Origin: Rhineura floridana
Lineage: Eukaryota > Chordata > Lepidosauria > Squamata > Rhineuridae
NCBI RefSeq assembly: GCF_030035675.1
Contig: NC_084480.1
Span: 21,595,263 to 21,659,262 of the forward strand
Reading direction: 5' to 3'
Length of the DNA: 64,000 nt
The notes beneath the pieces are model-generated. The model ran no database searches. It was not told where the DNA came from and saw only the letters and a list, made by a program, of their open reading frames with translations. Each line of letters opens with the position of its first letter. Position 1 is the first letter of the stretch. Both the position numbers and the translations under genes were made by a program. Of this stretch, positions 1 through 12,343 are shown piece after piece.

Positions 1-890
1 TCAGCTGCAGACACTCTTGGAGGATACTGAATATCTAGACCTAGTTCAGACCAGTTTTGTGATGGAATCAGCCTTGGCAGATAACCTTTACCAGGAGAGG
101 GACAGTGGGAGTGTAACCTTGTTACTCTTGTTCAACCTCTCCGCAGCTTTTTGAGACCATCAATCATATCTTCTTGGACTACCTTCATAGCTTGGGAGTT
201 GGTGACATTGTGTTACAGTGGATCTATAGGGCCAGTCTCAGAGAGTAACACTGGGTGGCTATTTTTGAAACTCCCCCCCTGTCTGGTAGTTATGCTGTGG
301 GGTGCTACAGGGAACCATCTTGTTCTCAATGCTATTTAAAATCTATATGAAGCCATCAGAAGCAGTTGCTAGGATATTTGGAACACTGTGTCATCAGTAT
401 GCTCATGACAATCAGCTTTGTTTCTGTTAGTCTCCTGCTTCACACGTATCACTCTTGTGTTAAAGCAATTGGTCTGGATGCCAATCTGCTGCTGAGCCAA
501 GTTTAAGGTTATAAATCATAAAGTGCTAAACAAGTTAGGACCAAGTTATTTTAAAGAATACCTTCTCCTGCACAAACCTGCCCATTTACTAAGATCTTCA
601 GAGGAAGCCCTTTTATTTACACTGCAGCCTACAGAGGTTCGTCTCATGATGACGGAGCAGGGCCTTCTTCACAGTGGCCCTCAGCCTATGTAATGAACTC
701 TCTACACACCTATTGAGGTAAGCTATCTTTCCCTATCCTCTGATACTAATTGAACAACTCCTGCTACTGTAACTGTGTGGTATGTTGTTCTTATTGGAAT
801 ATTTTTTATTGAATATTGAATTGTTTTTACATTGTTGTGCTGTATTGAATTGTTTCATTGTAAACCATGTTGGTATTATTTTAGTGAGAG
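1..890 (+). mobile_element. L2-clade LINE, old 3' fragment
   Basis: Broken frames read like the reverse transcriptase of L2 elements: a 'LLLLFNLSAAF' stretch followed by a 'DYLHSLGVGDIVLQW'-like stretch, then the AT-rich 3' end. Better copies of the same region are at 37.4-40.2 kb. Many stops are present, so this is an old dead copy. The left end is cut by the window edge. Confidence 0.7.
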
Positions 891-899
891 GCAGCATAT

Positions 900-1241
900 C
901 ACTGGTGGCGAACCTTTTTCAACCCAGGGGCCACAATCCCTTCTGGTCAACTTTCTGAGGGCCACACACTGGTAGTGGGTGAGGCAGAGGCAAAAGTGGG
1001 TGGAGTAACATATGTAAATTTTACCTTTGTACAGTACGCTAGTTTCTACACACACATACACAGCTCTGTCTCTATCCTCTATCCAGACAAGCAAAAGGCA
1101 TTGTTTGGGTTCCAGGATACATTCCAACCAGGCAAAAACACTCAAGGTGTGAAGCATAGCCAGTAAGTGTGGCTTGGAAGGGGTTCCAAGGGCCACATAG
1201 AGAGGCCCGGAAAGCCACATTTGGCCCCCGGACCTGAAGTT
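900..1241. mobile_element. hAT-like MITE (GGTGGCGAACC type)
   Basis: The left end reads 'cactggtggcgaacc' followed by 'ggggccac'. The right end carries the complementary 'gccacatttggcccccgg'. This inverted arrangement is typical of non-autonomous hAT elements. There is no coding capacity. The right terminal bases look decayed and I could not find a clear target duplication. Confidence 0.55.
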
Positions 1242-1397
1242 ATATAAATGTTTCAAATAAATAAGAGTTTTGATTATAATTGAAGTGAAAGCTACTGAAA
1301 TACGATCTGAATTTCTGCATTCCTCAGGTTGCCACTGAATCTATTTATTTACTTAAGTTTCTAAGCCACCCTGTAAGTTATTACCTATGGGATAAGG

Positions 1398-1520
1398 TTT
1401 GTGGGGACCTTTGGCCCTCTAGATGTTGCTGAACTACAACTCCCATCAGCCCCAGCAAGCAAGGCCAATGGCCAGAGCTGATAAGAGTTGTATTTCAGCA
1501 ACATCTGGAGGGTCAACCTG
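1398..1520. mobile_element. hAT-like MITE (ACTACAACTCCCATCAGCC family)
   Basis: An imperfect palindrome: 'actacaactcccatcagcc' is followed about 40 bp later by 'agagttgtatttcagcaac'. Relatives in this window lie at 2463-2590, 26,965-27,050, 34,060-34,165, 49,975-50,030 and 60,735-60,815. No coding capacity. Confidence 0.6.
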
Positions 1521-1599
1521 ACCTACCTAGAAATACTGTAAATACTGAACAACCTACAAATACTACAACAAAGTTCTCAGGTTTAAAGTTCAGAATTAA

Positions 1600-1995
1600 T
1601 AATAAAACAATGGAAGTATTGTGGCCCCAAGCTTTGGAACACCCTACCCCAAGAAGTCCGCTCTGCTCCCTCCCTGTTGGTTTTCTGGAGACTTCTGAAA
1701 ATGATCTTGTTCCGGAGAGCCTTTGGGAGGGACTGAAGGTAGAGCCTGACACTGATTTTATGTCTTCTACATTAAATTTTACCTTTGTAGTCCCTTTAGT
1801 ACCAATCCCTATATATATGTATGTATATTGTATTTTATGTATTTTATGAATTTTAATTTATTTTAATGTTTTTGTGATTTTACTGCTTACAATTTTATTA
1901 TGTACATGTCTGATTTTATTTTTGTAAGCCGCCCTGAGTGCCCTATTATAGGGTAGAAGGGTGGGATAGAAATATTTTAAATAAATAAATAAATA
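1600..1995 (+). mobile_element. L2-clade LINE 3' end
   Basis: The frame gives 'LWNTLPQEVRSAPS', which matches the conserved 'LWNSLP' C-terminus of L2 ORF2. It is followed by an AT-rich 3' end and an ATAAATAAATA tail. Confidence 0.7.
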
Positions 1996-2044
1996 AAATA
2001 AATATAATGCATAAGACATAGTTCCAGCATAAAGGCAGTACAAA

Positions 2045-2900
2045 GCTGAAACTGTTTAGAGGCTCATGGAAAATAAGAAAGGTCTTCACCTAATGCGCAA
2101 ATCACACCAAAGTAGGTGCCAGGGAAGCCTCTGTGCGGAGGGCATTCCACATACAGGGCATCACCATTGAAAAGTCCCTCTCTCCCATAGCTACTTGACA
2201 TACCTCATTCAGTGAAGGCACTCAGAGAAGGGCCTCCAGAGTAGATCTCAAGGGCTGGGTAGATAGGTATATATGTGGAGAGAGGTGGTTCTTCCAATAC
2301 CCTGATCCAAAGCCACGAAGGGCCTTAAAGGTCAAAAGCGGCACCTTGAATAGGGTCTGGAAACAGACTGGGAGCTAGTGAAGATGGAAGCACACTGGCA
2401 TGATGTGCTCATATCAGGTAGTCCCAGTTAGAAATCTCACGGTCATATTCTAAACTAGGGATAGCCAAAATGGTGCCCTCCAGATGTTGTTGGACTACAA
2501 TTCCCGTCAGCCCCAGCAGCATGGTGAATGGTCAGGGATGATGGGAGTTGTAGTTCAGCAATATCTGGCCATGTTGGGCACCCCTGTTCTAAACTAACCA
2601 AAGTTTCCAGAATGTTCTCAGAGGCAGCCTCACAAAGAATACATTGTGGGAGTCCCAATGGGAAGTTACCAGGGCATGGATAACTGAAGCAAGGCTATCC
2701 CTGTCCAGGTAGGGTGGTGAGCTATCAACCTAAGCTGGCAAAAGATGCTCCAGCCATAGGGAGCGGGGCTGCCGCCCACTGTAGCACATGAAGACTGTCA
2801 TCTTCCCCTCTTCCCACTTGAAGAATGCTCTTGGGAATGATGCTAGGCCACACAAGATTGGGTTGGTCTCAGGGACATTCTGGCCAACATTTTTAAAGGT
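2045..2900 (-). mobile_element. LINE-derived fragment (L2/CR1-like), antisense, split by a MITE
   Basis: The stretches around 2290-2400 ('gggccttaaaggtcaaaa') and 2660-2720 ('catggataactgaag') resemble the antisense of a LINE interior that is common in lizards. The two halves are separated by the MITE at 2463-2590. The family call is from memory and moderate. Confidence 0.45.
2463..2590. mobile_element. hAT MITE inserted in a LINE, with target duplication
   Basis: The element runs from about 'agggatagcc' to 'cacccctg', with the internal palindrome 'actacaattcccgtcag'/'gatgggagttgtagttcag'. It is bounded on both sides by 'tctaaact', an 8-bp direct repeat of hAT length. It interrupts the antisense LINE fragment around it, so it is the younger of the two. 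Confidence 0.7.
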
Positions 2901-2904
2901 AACA

Positions 2905-4370
2905 GCCACTGGGCTGCTGCAAGCAACTAAGTTTGGAGTGGCAGCTTAACTTAAAAAAAAAGTTAAAAAGAGAGGGGAGAAAAAACAATCTTCACTCACC
3001 CACCTCGTTGAAACGTAACTCCGTGTGGTCCCACCCAAGACTGCTGTGACTCCTCCCACACGCATAGATTTATGCACTCTTTAGCAAGGAGTTTTGGTCT
3101 CCTGCATCCTTGCCTGAAAAGTGCTGGGAAAAGCTGGGACCCCATCAGTACTATTAAAAACTGACCTCATAACATGAACATGGAATAGAACTTGTACAAG
3201 CCAGACCTTGAGAGATATTGCCTTCAAAGTGCCTTTGCAAGTGGTTTCAATACAGACTGCTTGCAAACAGACTTCAGCTTGATGCCTCTCAGCACTTTTC
3301 AGCTCATTGGCACTAAGAAGAACATAAGAAGAGGCTGCTGGATCAGGCCAATGGCCCATCTAGTCCAGCATTCTGTTCTCATGCCTGAGAGACATCGCTG
3401 CTGAAGTTTGTTTCCAAGCAGTTTGTATTGAAATCACTTGCAAAGGGACTTCAAAGGCTACCCTTTCAAGTTGTCATATGATGTCAGCTGATTGACAGGT
3501 GGGCAGCACCACTCATGTGTCAAAGTTGGCCAAGGTGGGGGAAATGAGTTCTCTGCCTCTGGCCTAGATGAAGTCTTAGACACCTACCTTGACTGATCTG
3601 CATTAACCGTGACACCCAGATTGTGGTGAAAGAGAGCGATTTTATCTGTGTCTGGTAAACATTGCAGAGCATGCTACTGAGGACTCTTTCCTGTCTCCTA
3701 CTGGGTCAGATTTCAGGAAGCTCCAAACCACCTGAAACAGCTCTATCAGATGGAGCTGTGAAGATCTGGTGGTGGCAGTGGATTTTTTTTTATTTGAATT
3801 GTTTTAATTTATTTTTAATGTATAATTTACTTTCCCATCAAAATAGAAATTCAGTGTAGATTAAACCTAAAATAATATGAAAGTCATTAATATAGACAGA
3901 GCAGTCCATACAACTGACACAAATTACAATTAGAAAACAGTAACAAGAATATCTGGATAAGTAAAAAATGTTTTAGCTTGCCTCCTGAAAGAAGCAAAAG
4001 ACAAGAACTAGCTGATCACCTCAGGGGCAGAGTTCCTTGGATGTGGAACCATAATATAAAATAATAGAAATTCAAAGATGCCTTGTGACGTACTATAAGA
4101 TGCTGAAAAATCCAGTAAAGACAGGATAGTTGACCTACATCTAAGTACTTTGACTTGCCTAATATACAGATCAAGCTTTAGTAGATCTTGGGTTATAAGA
4201 AAGGCAAAAATCCAATAGCCCCTGACCACTAGGAAAAATGGAAAAAACACATCGTCTCTATAAATATCTCCATGCAAAGTCTCAATTAGCAGGAATCAGG
4301 GTTGTTGTTTTTAAAAAAATCTCATGGTGTGGTACACATGGCTACTAGTAGCCTCCATCTCGTTCTCATT
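2905..4370. other. Mostly unassigned intergenic DNA
   Basis: Apart from the repeat at 3310-3405 I see no gene or recognisable element here. The six-frame reading gives only short frames without known domains. 3780-3830 is AT-rich and LINE-tail-like. Confidence 0.4.
3310..3405 (+). repeat. Squamate interspersed repeat (GCTGGATCAGGCC family)
   Basis: Contains 'aacataagaagaggctgctg' and then a 'ggcccatctagtccagca'-like stretch. The same sequence is at 60,977-61,066 and, inverted, at 52,575-52,732. It behaves like a SINE body. Short partial copy. Confidence 0.55.
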
Positions 4371-4374
4371 ACAA

Positions 4375-6120
4375 CTCAATCACCTTCCCTAAGAAGGGGA
4401 TATTTGCAACCTGTCGGTAGTTGTCACAAACCACCCTGGGTCCAGGGTGGGCTTTTTCAGGAGTGGTCGGATCACTGCCTCTTTCAAAGCGGCTGGAACC
4501 ACTGCCTCCCGCAATGATGCGTTGACCACACTCTGGATCCACTTGGTCAGACCTCCTCGGCAAGCTTTAATAAGCCAAGAAGGACAAGGGTCGAGAGGAC
4601 ACATTGCTGGCTGCATCATCGCAAGCACCTTGTCCACGTCATGAGGACGCATAACTGAAACCGTTCCCAAGAAGTTGAAGCAGACATTGCACTGGACACC
4701 TCATTGGGGACTACAGTAGATGTGGATGGGCCATCAAGACTGCTATGGAGACGAGCAACTTTAAAGTGCCTAGCAAACAATTCACAGTGGGCCTCCGAAG
4801 GGTCTAAGACTCCATTTCCTGGAGTTGATGTCAACAGATCCCTGACAATACAGAAAAGCTCCACTGGATGGCTATTTGAGGATGTGATGGAGGCAGAGAA
4901 GTGGGCCTTCTTCGCCGCCCTCACTGCCACACAGTAGGCACGGTTATGATGTTTTACTCATGCCCGATTAGCCTCACAACACGTCTCTTGCCACTTGCTC
5001 TCTAGCCGTCATCCAGCCTGTTTCATTGCCCTTAGTTCACTGGTGTACCAAGGTGCAAGCCGGGCTCCACAGTGCCGGAAAGGGCGCTCAGGGGCAACTG
5101 TGTCGAGAGCCTAACATGCCTCGCTGTTCCACAGTGTGACAAGGGCTTCCACAGGGTCACCAGCTCAATCTACTGGGAACTCCCCCAGGGCATTCAGGAA
5201 TCCAGTGGATTCCATTAGGCTCTGGGGGCGGACCATCTTAATCTGTCCACCACCCCTGCAGGGAAGAATCAGAGCCATAAGTCTGAACTTCACCAGGAAG
5301 TGATCTGACCATGACAATGGAGTGACATTCACCCCCCTATCTCCAGACCACCCCTTCCTCCATCTGGAGCAAAAACCAAGTCAACGGTGTGCCCTGCCCT
5401 ATGTGTTGGGCCAATAACAACTTGAGACAGCCCCATGGTTGTCATGGAGGCCATGAAGTCCCAAGCCGGAACACTAGAGGCAGCCTCAGCATGGACATTG
5501 AAATCAGCCAGCACTATCGTTCTGGGCTTCTCCAACGCCACAGCTGAGATGACTTCCACCAGCTCGGTCAGAGAAGCTGCTGGGCAGCAGGGTGGATGGT
5601 ACACCAGCAGCAAGCCTAGTTTACTGTCTCCTCGGCCTGACACCAGGTGCAGGCCCTCACAGCCAGCTCCAAGACAGAGTGGTTTCCTGGTGACAGAGAT
5701 GGAAGTTCTGTAGACCACAGCAACTCCTCCCCCCCCCCATCCCTGCAGCCTGTGCTGGTGCTGCACCGAGTATCCAGGTGGGCAAAGTTGGGTCAGATCA
5801 ACTCCTCCAAGCTCACCCACCCAGGTCTCAGTAATGCACACCAAATCAGCACCTTCATCCACGATCAAATCATGAATATGGTCTTATTATGTACCGATCC
5901 AGCATTAAACAACAACACACACAGACCAGTGGGCAGAGCAGATGTGGAGGCCGGGCCTGGCAACCAAGGGGTCTTCTGTATCTTTAAAAGTTGTGCAGGG
6001 GGAAGACAGAATTCCACCTTGTGGTTTTTCCCATTACAATGTTGCAAGAAAACCTGCACTTGGCTGACTTTCTCTTCTCCTAAAGATACAGGATCAGTCT
6101 CAGGCCCTGAGCCTGGCAAC
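4375..6120 (-). mobile_element. L2-clade LINE, antisense, endonuclease plus start of RT
   Basis: Reading the minus strand from 6120 downwards gives an AP-endonuclease with 'VCITETWVGE', 'LADFNVHAE' and 'TVDLVFAPDGG' (best frame 5329-5868). It is followed by a linker and the RT lead-in 'DVDKVLAMMQPAMCPLDPCP' (4389-4670). The order matches L2 ORF2. Several frame changes separate the blocks, so it is dead. The 3' half is missing. A short GGCAACC-type repeat at about 5950-6124 abuts the 5' side. Confidence 0.8.
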
Positions 6121-6501
6121 CCTATTTATATACCACTTTATTGTAAAACATCTGAAAGCAGTTTACAGAAGGAATTAAAACAATAAAATTATTGGCAAAA
6201 ACATAATTTATTTCAAAACGCTGAAAATAATAAAACCAACAAGCTGTTAAAAACAGATAATCCATCTAACATCTCCACAACACTAGGCTCCTTTCTTCCT
6301 ATAATGGACTTTTGGTGACTGGCTTGACCTGAGAGCATTAAAACCCTTCTTGCCAGAAGCAAGTAGTCTAGATTAAATGTTCCCTACCCAGGCTCCATCT
6401 TTTACCTAAGATTTCTATCTTAATTTCCAATCAGAGAACTGTTTTTGTTTGAATTGTATGTGCCAAGCAATTGTGTTTGATGCTTAAATGTATCATGCTT
6501 A

Positions 6502-6607
6502 ATGACATCACTAGGACTCACTCCTGTGATATCACTAGGGCCTGCCCCTATAGCGTCACTAGGGCCCGCCCACCCACCACATGACATCACTAGGGCCCAC
6601 CCCTGAA
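6502..6607. repeat. Short minisatellite, 'atcactagggcc' units
   Basis: Four imperfect repeats of a 24-30 bp unit containing 'atcactagg(g)cc(t/c)' and 'gcccac/gcccct'. No coding potential. It is followed by a 'ggttcaggatgc...cctggcaacc' motif shared with the repeat at 5950-6124. Confidence 0.6.
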
Positions 6608-6609
6608 AT

Positions 6610-9185
6610 CTCAGGGTTCAGGATGCTTCTGACCTGGCAACCTTCCTCACCTTCCTCCAGTTTTTTTGCCTGGCCAAATGTGCCTTCGAACTGTCATCGT
6701 GCCTCTTGCTTGCCTGGGTACAGCGATGTATGAGTCAAAACCTCTGCTTTTGCATGGGTGGACTCTAGCATGCGGTCTCCAGAAGGTTACCCATGAGGAA
6801 ATGCGGCCTTCATGCTAAAAAGGGGTCCCCATCCCTGAATTAAAGGGGGAGGAAAACTGAGACAGAGTGCCCAGTACATATTAAGCATAATGTATAGCTT
6901 GGCCAGTAGAGAAGTCCTTAGGCTTCCCTGGCAAGCTACTGTTCTAAGATTCTCTAGAAAGTAGGGGTATTAAATCAGTAAGTCCAGCATACAAAAAAAA
7001 AAAGGCACATCCACTTTAGAGAATCCAAATATGGGCATCTTTTAATAGCTGAGTGAAAGCATCCAATGTAGACTTTTAAAAAATACCTAGAGGAAGAGGC
7101 GTCCCAACAATGGATTCCTTCTGTTGACCTTCATTTTACTTTGCATGAAAAAGTCCAACATTTGTCTCGAGCGGCCTCATGCAGAGTGGAGAGCAGATGC
7201 AATTGCATCAACAAACAAGGAAAAGCACTTAGGAGTGTACTTTTCCTTTGTCTCTCAGAGCTGCTGCTTTTAAAAAAAAAGTTACAGCATTTCAGGAAAC
7301 CATTTCTTCCTTTATCATCTGAAATGGAAAATAGTGTGCACACACACACACACCATCTTAAGCTCCTTTCACTTTGAATTAAGACACAACTCAGCTCACT
7401 CTTAGCTGTATAACCTGTTGAAGCAACATCTCCAGCCATCGTTTCCCAACTGTGTGCCACAGTACCCGACCATGCCATGAAAAATACATGAAAGGTCCCC
7501 ATCAGCCTAAAGTGCCCACCCAGAGAAACAGTTGTCTGTTGTGCTCCTGTATGTCTCTTCACTGCTCTGGGCTTGCCTCCTGAAGGGTGGGTCCAATTTC
7601 AATTCCAAAGGGGGGGGAAAGTGTGATTTAGGAATCAGGCCTGGAGAAACACTGATTTGGAGCAATAGCCACAACTAGCACAAGAAATCTTGGCATGCAG
7701 CATAGGAGGGGATTGATGTATCCAGAATCAGCCCCACTGGGTGTTTCCTCGTCCAAGGAATCTCAAGACGATGAAGTCTCGTGGGGAAAGTGCATTCGTG
7801 TGCACGTGATGCTTTCTGTAACCTCAAGCAAGGCTGCACAACAGGAGCAGCCAGCGGGGGAATGTGTCATGGCCACCCAACAGCGGTGTCAGGGCAAGGA
7901 AGGGCCGTGGTGAGAGCAGGGTGCTCTGGAAGCAGTGGCGACAATAGGACCAGTTTTGCCCTGCTGATGGGCCCGAAGCACCCTGACCTTGTCGAGTGTG
8001 CCATCCCCTCACTGTCTGGGTACATGGCAAGTCCTCTCCCTGCTAGCTGCTCCTGCTGCACAACAATGCATGTGAATTTCTGCACAGCATATGCAGAACA
8101 TGTAGCCAGCGTAGTTAATGTGGGTCAAGACCTGCTCTCCACATTTCTTCTCTTGTGAAAGAGGATCCCATTTTTCTTGCTTCTTTCTCAGGCCACTTTA
8201 GGATTTCTTTAGAATTTTGGTGAGTGTAGGAGGCATGTGTGTTTTTTCTCTCTGTTAAACCTGGGGTGGCAAACCTGTGGCCTCCAAGACACCCCCCAAA
8301 AACAGTCATTTAAAAAAAATTAAAAATTGTACTGCTCCTGTGGATCCCCTGCTGTGATGCCTTGATGCCAAACTTTTTTTGTGCCCCCCAAAGCCTCTCA
8401 ATTTAAAAAAAAATGATTAAATATTTCTCCAGCATTCTGCAGCCTCCCCAGCTGCCGTCACTTCCTGATCTAAAAAAGCCCCATGGGAGAAAATTAACTC
8501 TTGTCATCTTCCCCTAAGCTTTAATTGAAGTATGGGGTGCTTCGGGGAGGCAATTACCAAGTGGTCAGACTGGTGTGCTCCCTGACTTAGTTTTCAAGGA
8601 AGTCCTTCCTTTTACCTTAAAAAAAAGTACACTGATTTCTTCCAAAGTAAAAAAAAAAAGGCTTCACTTAAAAAAAACAAACCTGAATATGTGCCAGGTG
8701 CATGGTGGGCAGGTCCCTGCAATGCTTGCAGGAAAGCCCAGCTGAGGATGCAAAGGGTTTTCAGGAAATGCAGGCAGCATGGAAGGCTGTAAAATGTAGA
8801 TCCCCAGAGAGATGCTTTGTAGAATGAAAGGAAGGACACTCGCAAACACCCTTTGGCACCCTTGCAAGGAAGCTAAGTGTACAAAAACTCTACATCCTAC
8901 CCACAAAAATGTAACTGAAATTTTCACATCCCTTTGATAATTCGCTCCCCTTGGATAATTTTCAAATGCAATTTCTTTTCTCATTAATGGATGCTAATGG
9001 TTAAAAGAAATGGGGCGATTTTTTTTTGGCAGAGCACTAACTGTAGTATCATGCATAAATGAAGCAAAGACACAGCATCCCAGCACCTTCTGGGTACTAT
9101 AATATAATTTGCCTCCCATGAATCATGTGATCCAAGGGTCTACAGCTATGTATCCTGTTCCTTCGTAATGGAATGAGGCCCTTTT
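6610..9185. other. Intergenic stretch without recognisable genes
   Basis: No domain-bearing frame or splice-bounded exon was recognised on either strand. A short CA run lies at about 7337-7354. A hAT-like terminal motif 'ggggtggcaaacctgtggcc' is at about 8262-8281. Everything else looks unique or too diverged to name. Confidence 0.4.
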
Positions 9186-9189
9186 ATAA

Positions 9190-9300
9190 AAACCTAAAAG
9201 TTAGAAGGGACTTTGGTTGTCATCTAAGCCAACACACTGTTTAATGCTAGAATTTTGCAACTACACCATCCCCGACAGATGCCTGTCCAGACTACTACAA
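9190..9300 (-). mobile_element. CR1 LINE 3' end, degenerate
   Basis: Diverged antisense copy of the CR1 3' end. Compare 'agaagggactttggttgtca' and 'gacagatgcctgtccag' with the better copies at 23,966-24,760 and 25,900-26,090. Confidence 0.55.
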
Positions 9301-9364
9301 CAACACAGTGAAGAAGGACCCACTATCTCCTCCTGAGCCAGTTTGTTCTATGGTCAAACTATTA

Positions 9365-9665
9365 GCAAGGGTCATAGCATCTGCTTTACATGCAGAAGGT
9401 CCCAGGTTCAATTTCCAGGTAAGGTTGGGAGAGATGTCTGCCTGAAACCCTGAAGAGCTGCTGCCAGTCGATGTAGACAATACTGAGCTAGATGGACCAC
9501 TGGTGTGACTCAGCATAAAGCTAGATGGACCACTGGTGTGACTCAGCATAAAGCTAGATGGACCACTGGTGTGACTCAGCATAAAGCTAGATGGACCATT
9601 GGTGTGAGTCAGCATAAAGCTAGATGGACCATTGGTGTGACTCAGCATAAAGCTTCCTGTGTTCC
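9365..9665 (+). repeat. tRNA-derived SINE with internal 33-bp minisatellite
   Basis: The tRNA-like head has a B-box-like 'ggtcccaggttcaattt'. The body ends in 'actgagctagatggaccac'. From 9486 to about 9651 a 33-bp unit, 'gctagatggaccactggtgt' plus 'gactcagcataaa', is repeated five times with one or two substitutions. Other copies of the SINE carry a single unit, so this is an expansion within the SINE tail. Confidence 0.75.
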
Positions 9666-10449
9666 TAATGTTTAGCAGAAATATGCTTCTTTGCATTTTT
9701 AGTCCTTCCGACTGAAGCAGCAAAGAAGTGTGCTCCACCTTCCATATAACAGCCCTTCAGATCTGAAGCTAGTTATCATAAGAGTTTGCACAGTCTTCTG
9801 TGCTCTCCTTTTTTGGTGATGCATATCCTCTTTTGTGGCAACGGATAAGTGAAGTTACACCAGAACAACAGCTGGATGCAGCCTTCTTTGTTCCACTTGT
9901 GTTTGTGTGTTCAGCTGTAGACTCCAGATCCTTTCAGAACATGTGTTTAGTTTGACCTGGCGGTAAGCACAGACAACAAAGGTGGAGGGCAGTTCAACCA
10001 TCTGCAACTAATTGTCACTTCTGAGCCACTTGACCAAATCTAGGAAGCCACTTCATATTTTTCTGGAGTGGGTGACCAGAACAGACCAAATGGCCATTAA
10101 GAGGATTTGAAGTGGCAATTAACTGATGGGATCAATTCACTGTATTAATTACCCTGCCGTGCATTGTGAGGCTTGACTGACAACATCCTTTCCGAACATA
10201 TCCTTTCATTCCAACTACTATCCCACTGGGAACAACATTAGTTCTGGTTTACATATGCAACAGAATGCAGGGGGGAGGGGGAAGAGTGGAATGCACCAAT
10301 CCAAACCACAGGTGTCACTTGCAGTGCTCTCCTATGAAACCAAGCTATCAAAAACCTCAAAGCAACTTTTTAAAAAAACACATCAGGGAGAAAGGTTGAA
10401 GGCCAGTTTGCACTCTGCTTTGCTAGTTTTCTACGTACAGGAAGGTTTG

Positions 10450-10497
10450 GGACGTGTGTGTGTGTGTGTTTAAACATAACAGAGCATTAAAATGTGA

Positions 10498-10532
<35 letters not shown>
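10450..10532. repeat. GT/CA microsatellites
   Basis: A (GT)n run at about 10,454-10,470 and a purer (CA)n run at 10,500-10,531 lie about 30 bp apart in opposite sense. Confidence 0.9.
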
Positions 10533-10533
<1 letters not shown>

Positions 10534-10973
10534 AAGTGGTATAGTCAATTCTACTACCTCTGGACACTACTACCTCCTTTTCCTGCACATTTTGACTAGG
10601 AAGAGGAAGGGAAAAAACCCCAGCTGTGTTTTTAAAGATGTGAACTTTGTCAGCTGCTCTGAGAGATGATCGTCTGGAAAGCGGGATGTACATTTTCTAA
10701 ATAAAGTAAATAAATCTATTCTCTAATTTTGGCCAAAACGCCCTTTAGAAGCTAGGGACAAAGTGGCTGTCTCTACCCCTCTAGGCCCTAGAGCAGGGAT
10801 TGACTCCAACTCCTACCAGCCCCAGCCAGCATGGCAAATAGCTATCAGTAGATCAAGAGCCCTACATAGGTGGAGGGTCAAAGCATACAGTCCTAGTTTT
10901 CCTCCTCCTCCTCTTGTCTCTTGGTGCCCCAGAAAATGTAACTGCCATTTCCTGAGAATCAGAATGGCTTTGA

Positions 10974-11345
10974 ACAGTGGAGGCTGGTCCATCAGAGCCA
11001 ATGGATCCCTGCCTGACGATCCTCATTCTGCCCTCAGCTAGCCCCCACCCGCCTGCCATGTTTATTTATTTATGTATTTATTAATTACATTTCTACCCCA
11101 CTTTTCTTTTCATGATTGAAACCCAAGGCAGCTTACATATGGTTCCCACGCAGTCTCCCATCCAGGCACTGACCACAACTGATCCTGCTTAGCTTCAGCA
11201 GGGCGCTAGCCTTATGTGCCTTCAGACCAGAGCCTGGGACTTCCAACCAGTCGGGTAATTCTGCCTGTCATTGGCTCTGGCTCCACCTAGCGCATGTCTC
11301 CCTGCCTTCCACCCTCTCCATCCCAAAGGGCATCCGGTAGCACTA
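10974..11345. mobile_element. hAT-like MITE split by a LINE/SINE tail with a 5S-like block
   Basis: The left end 'cagtggaggctggtcc' and the part from about 11,240 ('tgcctgtcattggctctgg') match the intact copy at 16,399-16,524. Between them lies a (TTTA)n start at about 11,061. Then, at 11,135-11,230, comes sequence like reverse-complemented 5S rRNA ('gtctcccatccaggcactga', 'cctgcttagcttcagc'). Confidence 0.5.
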
Positions 11346-11754
11346 GGGGAAACAATGGTTGCATCAGCAGTTGACCTCTCTTGGCTGCATAAGCACAAGG
11401 ACTCCTAGCCCAGACATCAGAAACAGAGAGAATCATGATGAAGAGGATCAAGTATGTCTGCTGGCACATGCCTGATTCTCTTCACCATAATTCCTTCTAT
11501 TTCATTTTTTTTTTTTAAAGAACTGCATTGCAAAATTTGGGGAAGTATGAATTTCAAAGCTTTACATATTGTTTCAGGAAGCGCAAATTAGGTAGGTTCA
11601 CATTAAAATGCAAACAGGGACAAACTTCATCCCCATCCCTACCCAGGGATTATAGGATTGCAACATACTGTTGTTGCATTTTTGCTGCGAGGCAGTGGAG
11701 ATTGGTGGCTCCAATGCCAATTGGGCAGTGAATCCGCTCTGGGTTTTAGTCTGG

Positions 11755-12020
11755 ACTTTCAAAGAGCTGTAAAAGTGCAAGCTTCACAGATTGACGTGGT
11801 CAAGTAGACACATATGGGTCAAGGGGATCCTTCGAGTAAACTAGCCCCTAACTGCTGGCAAAGTGTCCTATAGTTGGCCCATTTATGTCAATGGGCCTGG
11901 ACAAATTTAAGTAGTGGTAGCAGTGGCAATCAGTAGTAGCAATGCTGTGATGAGCACTAGGCAGCATGGAAATGGCAGCCCCTCAGTGTGAGTGTGTGTG
12001 ATCATTTAAATATGGCCTTT
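11755..12020 (+). repeat. Unclassified interspersed repeat, copy A
   Basis: About 265 bp that recur in inverse orientation at 17,140-17,385. Shared words include 'gtgcaagcttcacaga', 'atttatgtcaatgggcc' and 'catggaaatggcagcccctc'. Similarity is moderate and I see no coding potential. Its family is unknown to me. Confidence 0.65.
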
Positions 12021-12343
12021 ACAACAGGGGTTTCTTTTAGAACCTTGGACAGCTCCTTCAAAGCTCAGACGAAACCCAGCGCGGATTCATTGCACCAGTC
12101 TCCACTATGGCTAGAGAAACGGGCATGTAGGATTTTTGCTTCAAGTGGCAAAGCAAATTTGCTGGCATTGGGTGCTGTGCACCTTGGCTTGGCAGGGGTG
12201 CCTTATGTGTGTTTTTTAATTGTTTTATTAGTTTATTGCTTACTAAAAAAATTGCCTCAAAGCAACTTACAATTTTTATTTAAAAAAAGCATGCAATAAC
12301 AATTTTAAAATGCATCAGAAGATAAAAGAACATTATTAACTAA

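Noticed and set aside
5647-6186. 179-codon plus-strand ORF
   Set aside because: It is antisense to the L2 endonuclease frame and has no recognisable domain.
9295-9738. 147-codon minus-strand ORF with 'FMLSHTSGPSS' repeats
   Set aside because: Produced by a 33-bp minisatellite in a SINE tail; no splice or promoter context.
11135-11230. 5S rRNA gene
   Set aside because: Only part of the 5S sequence is similar, in a degenerate repeat; the rest of the gene and its internal promoter are not recognisable.
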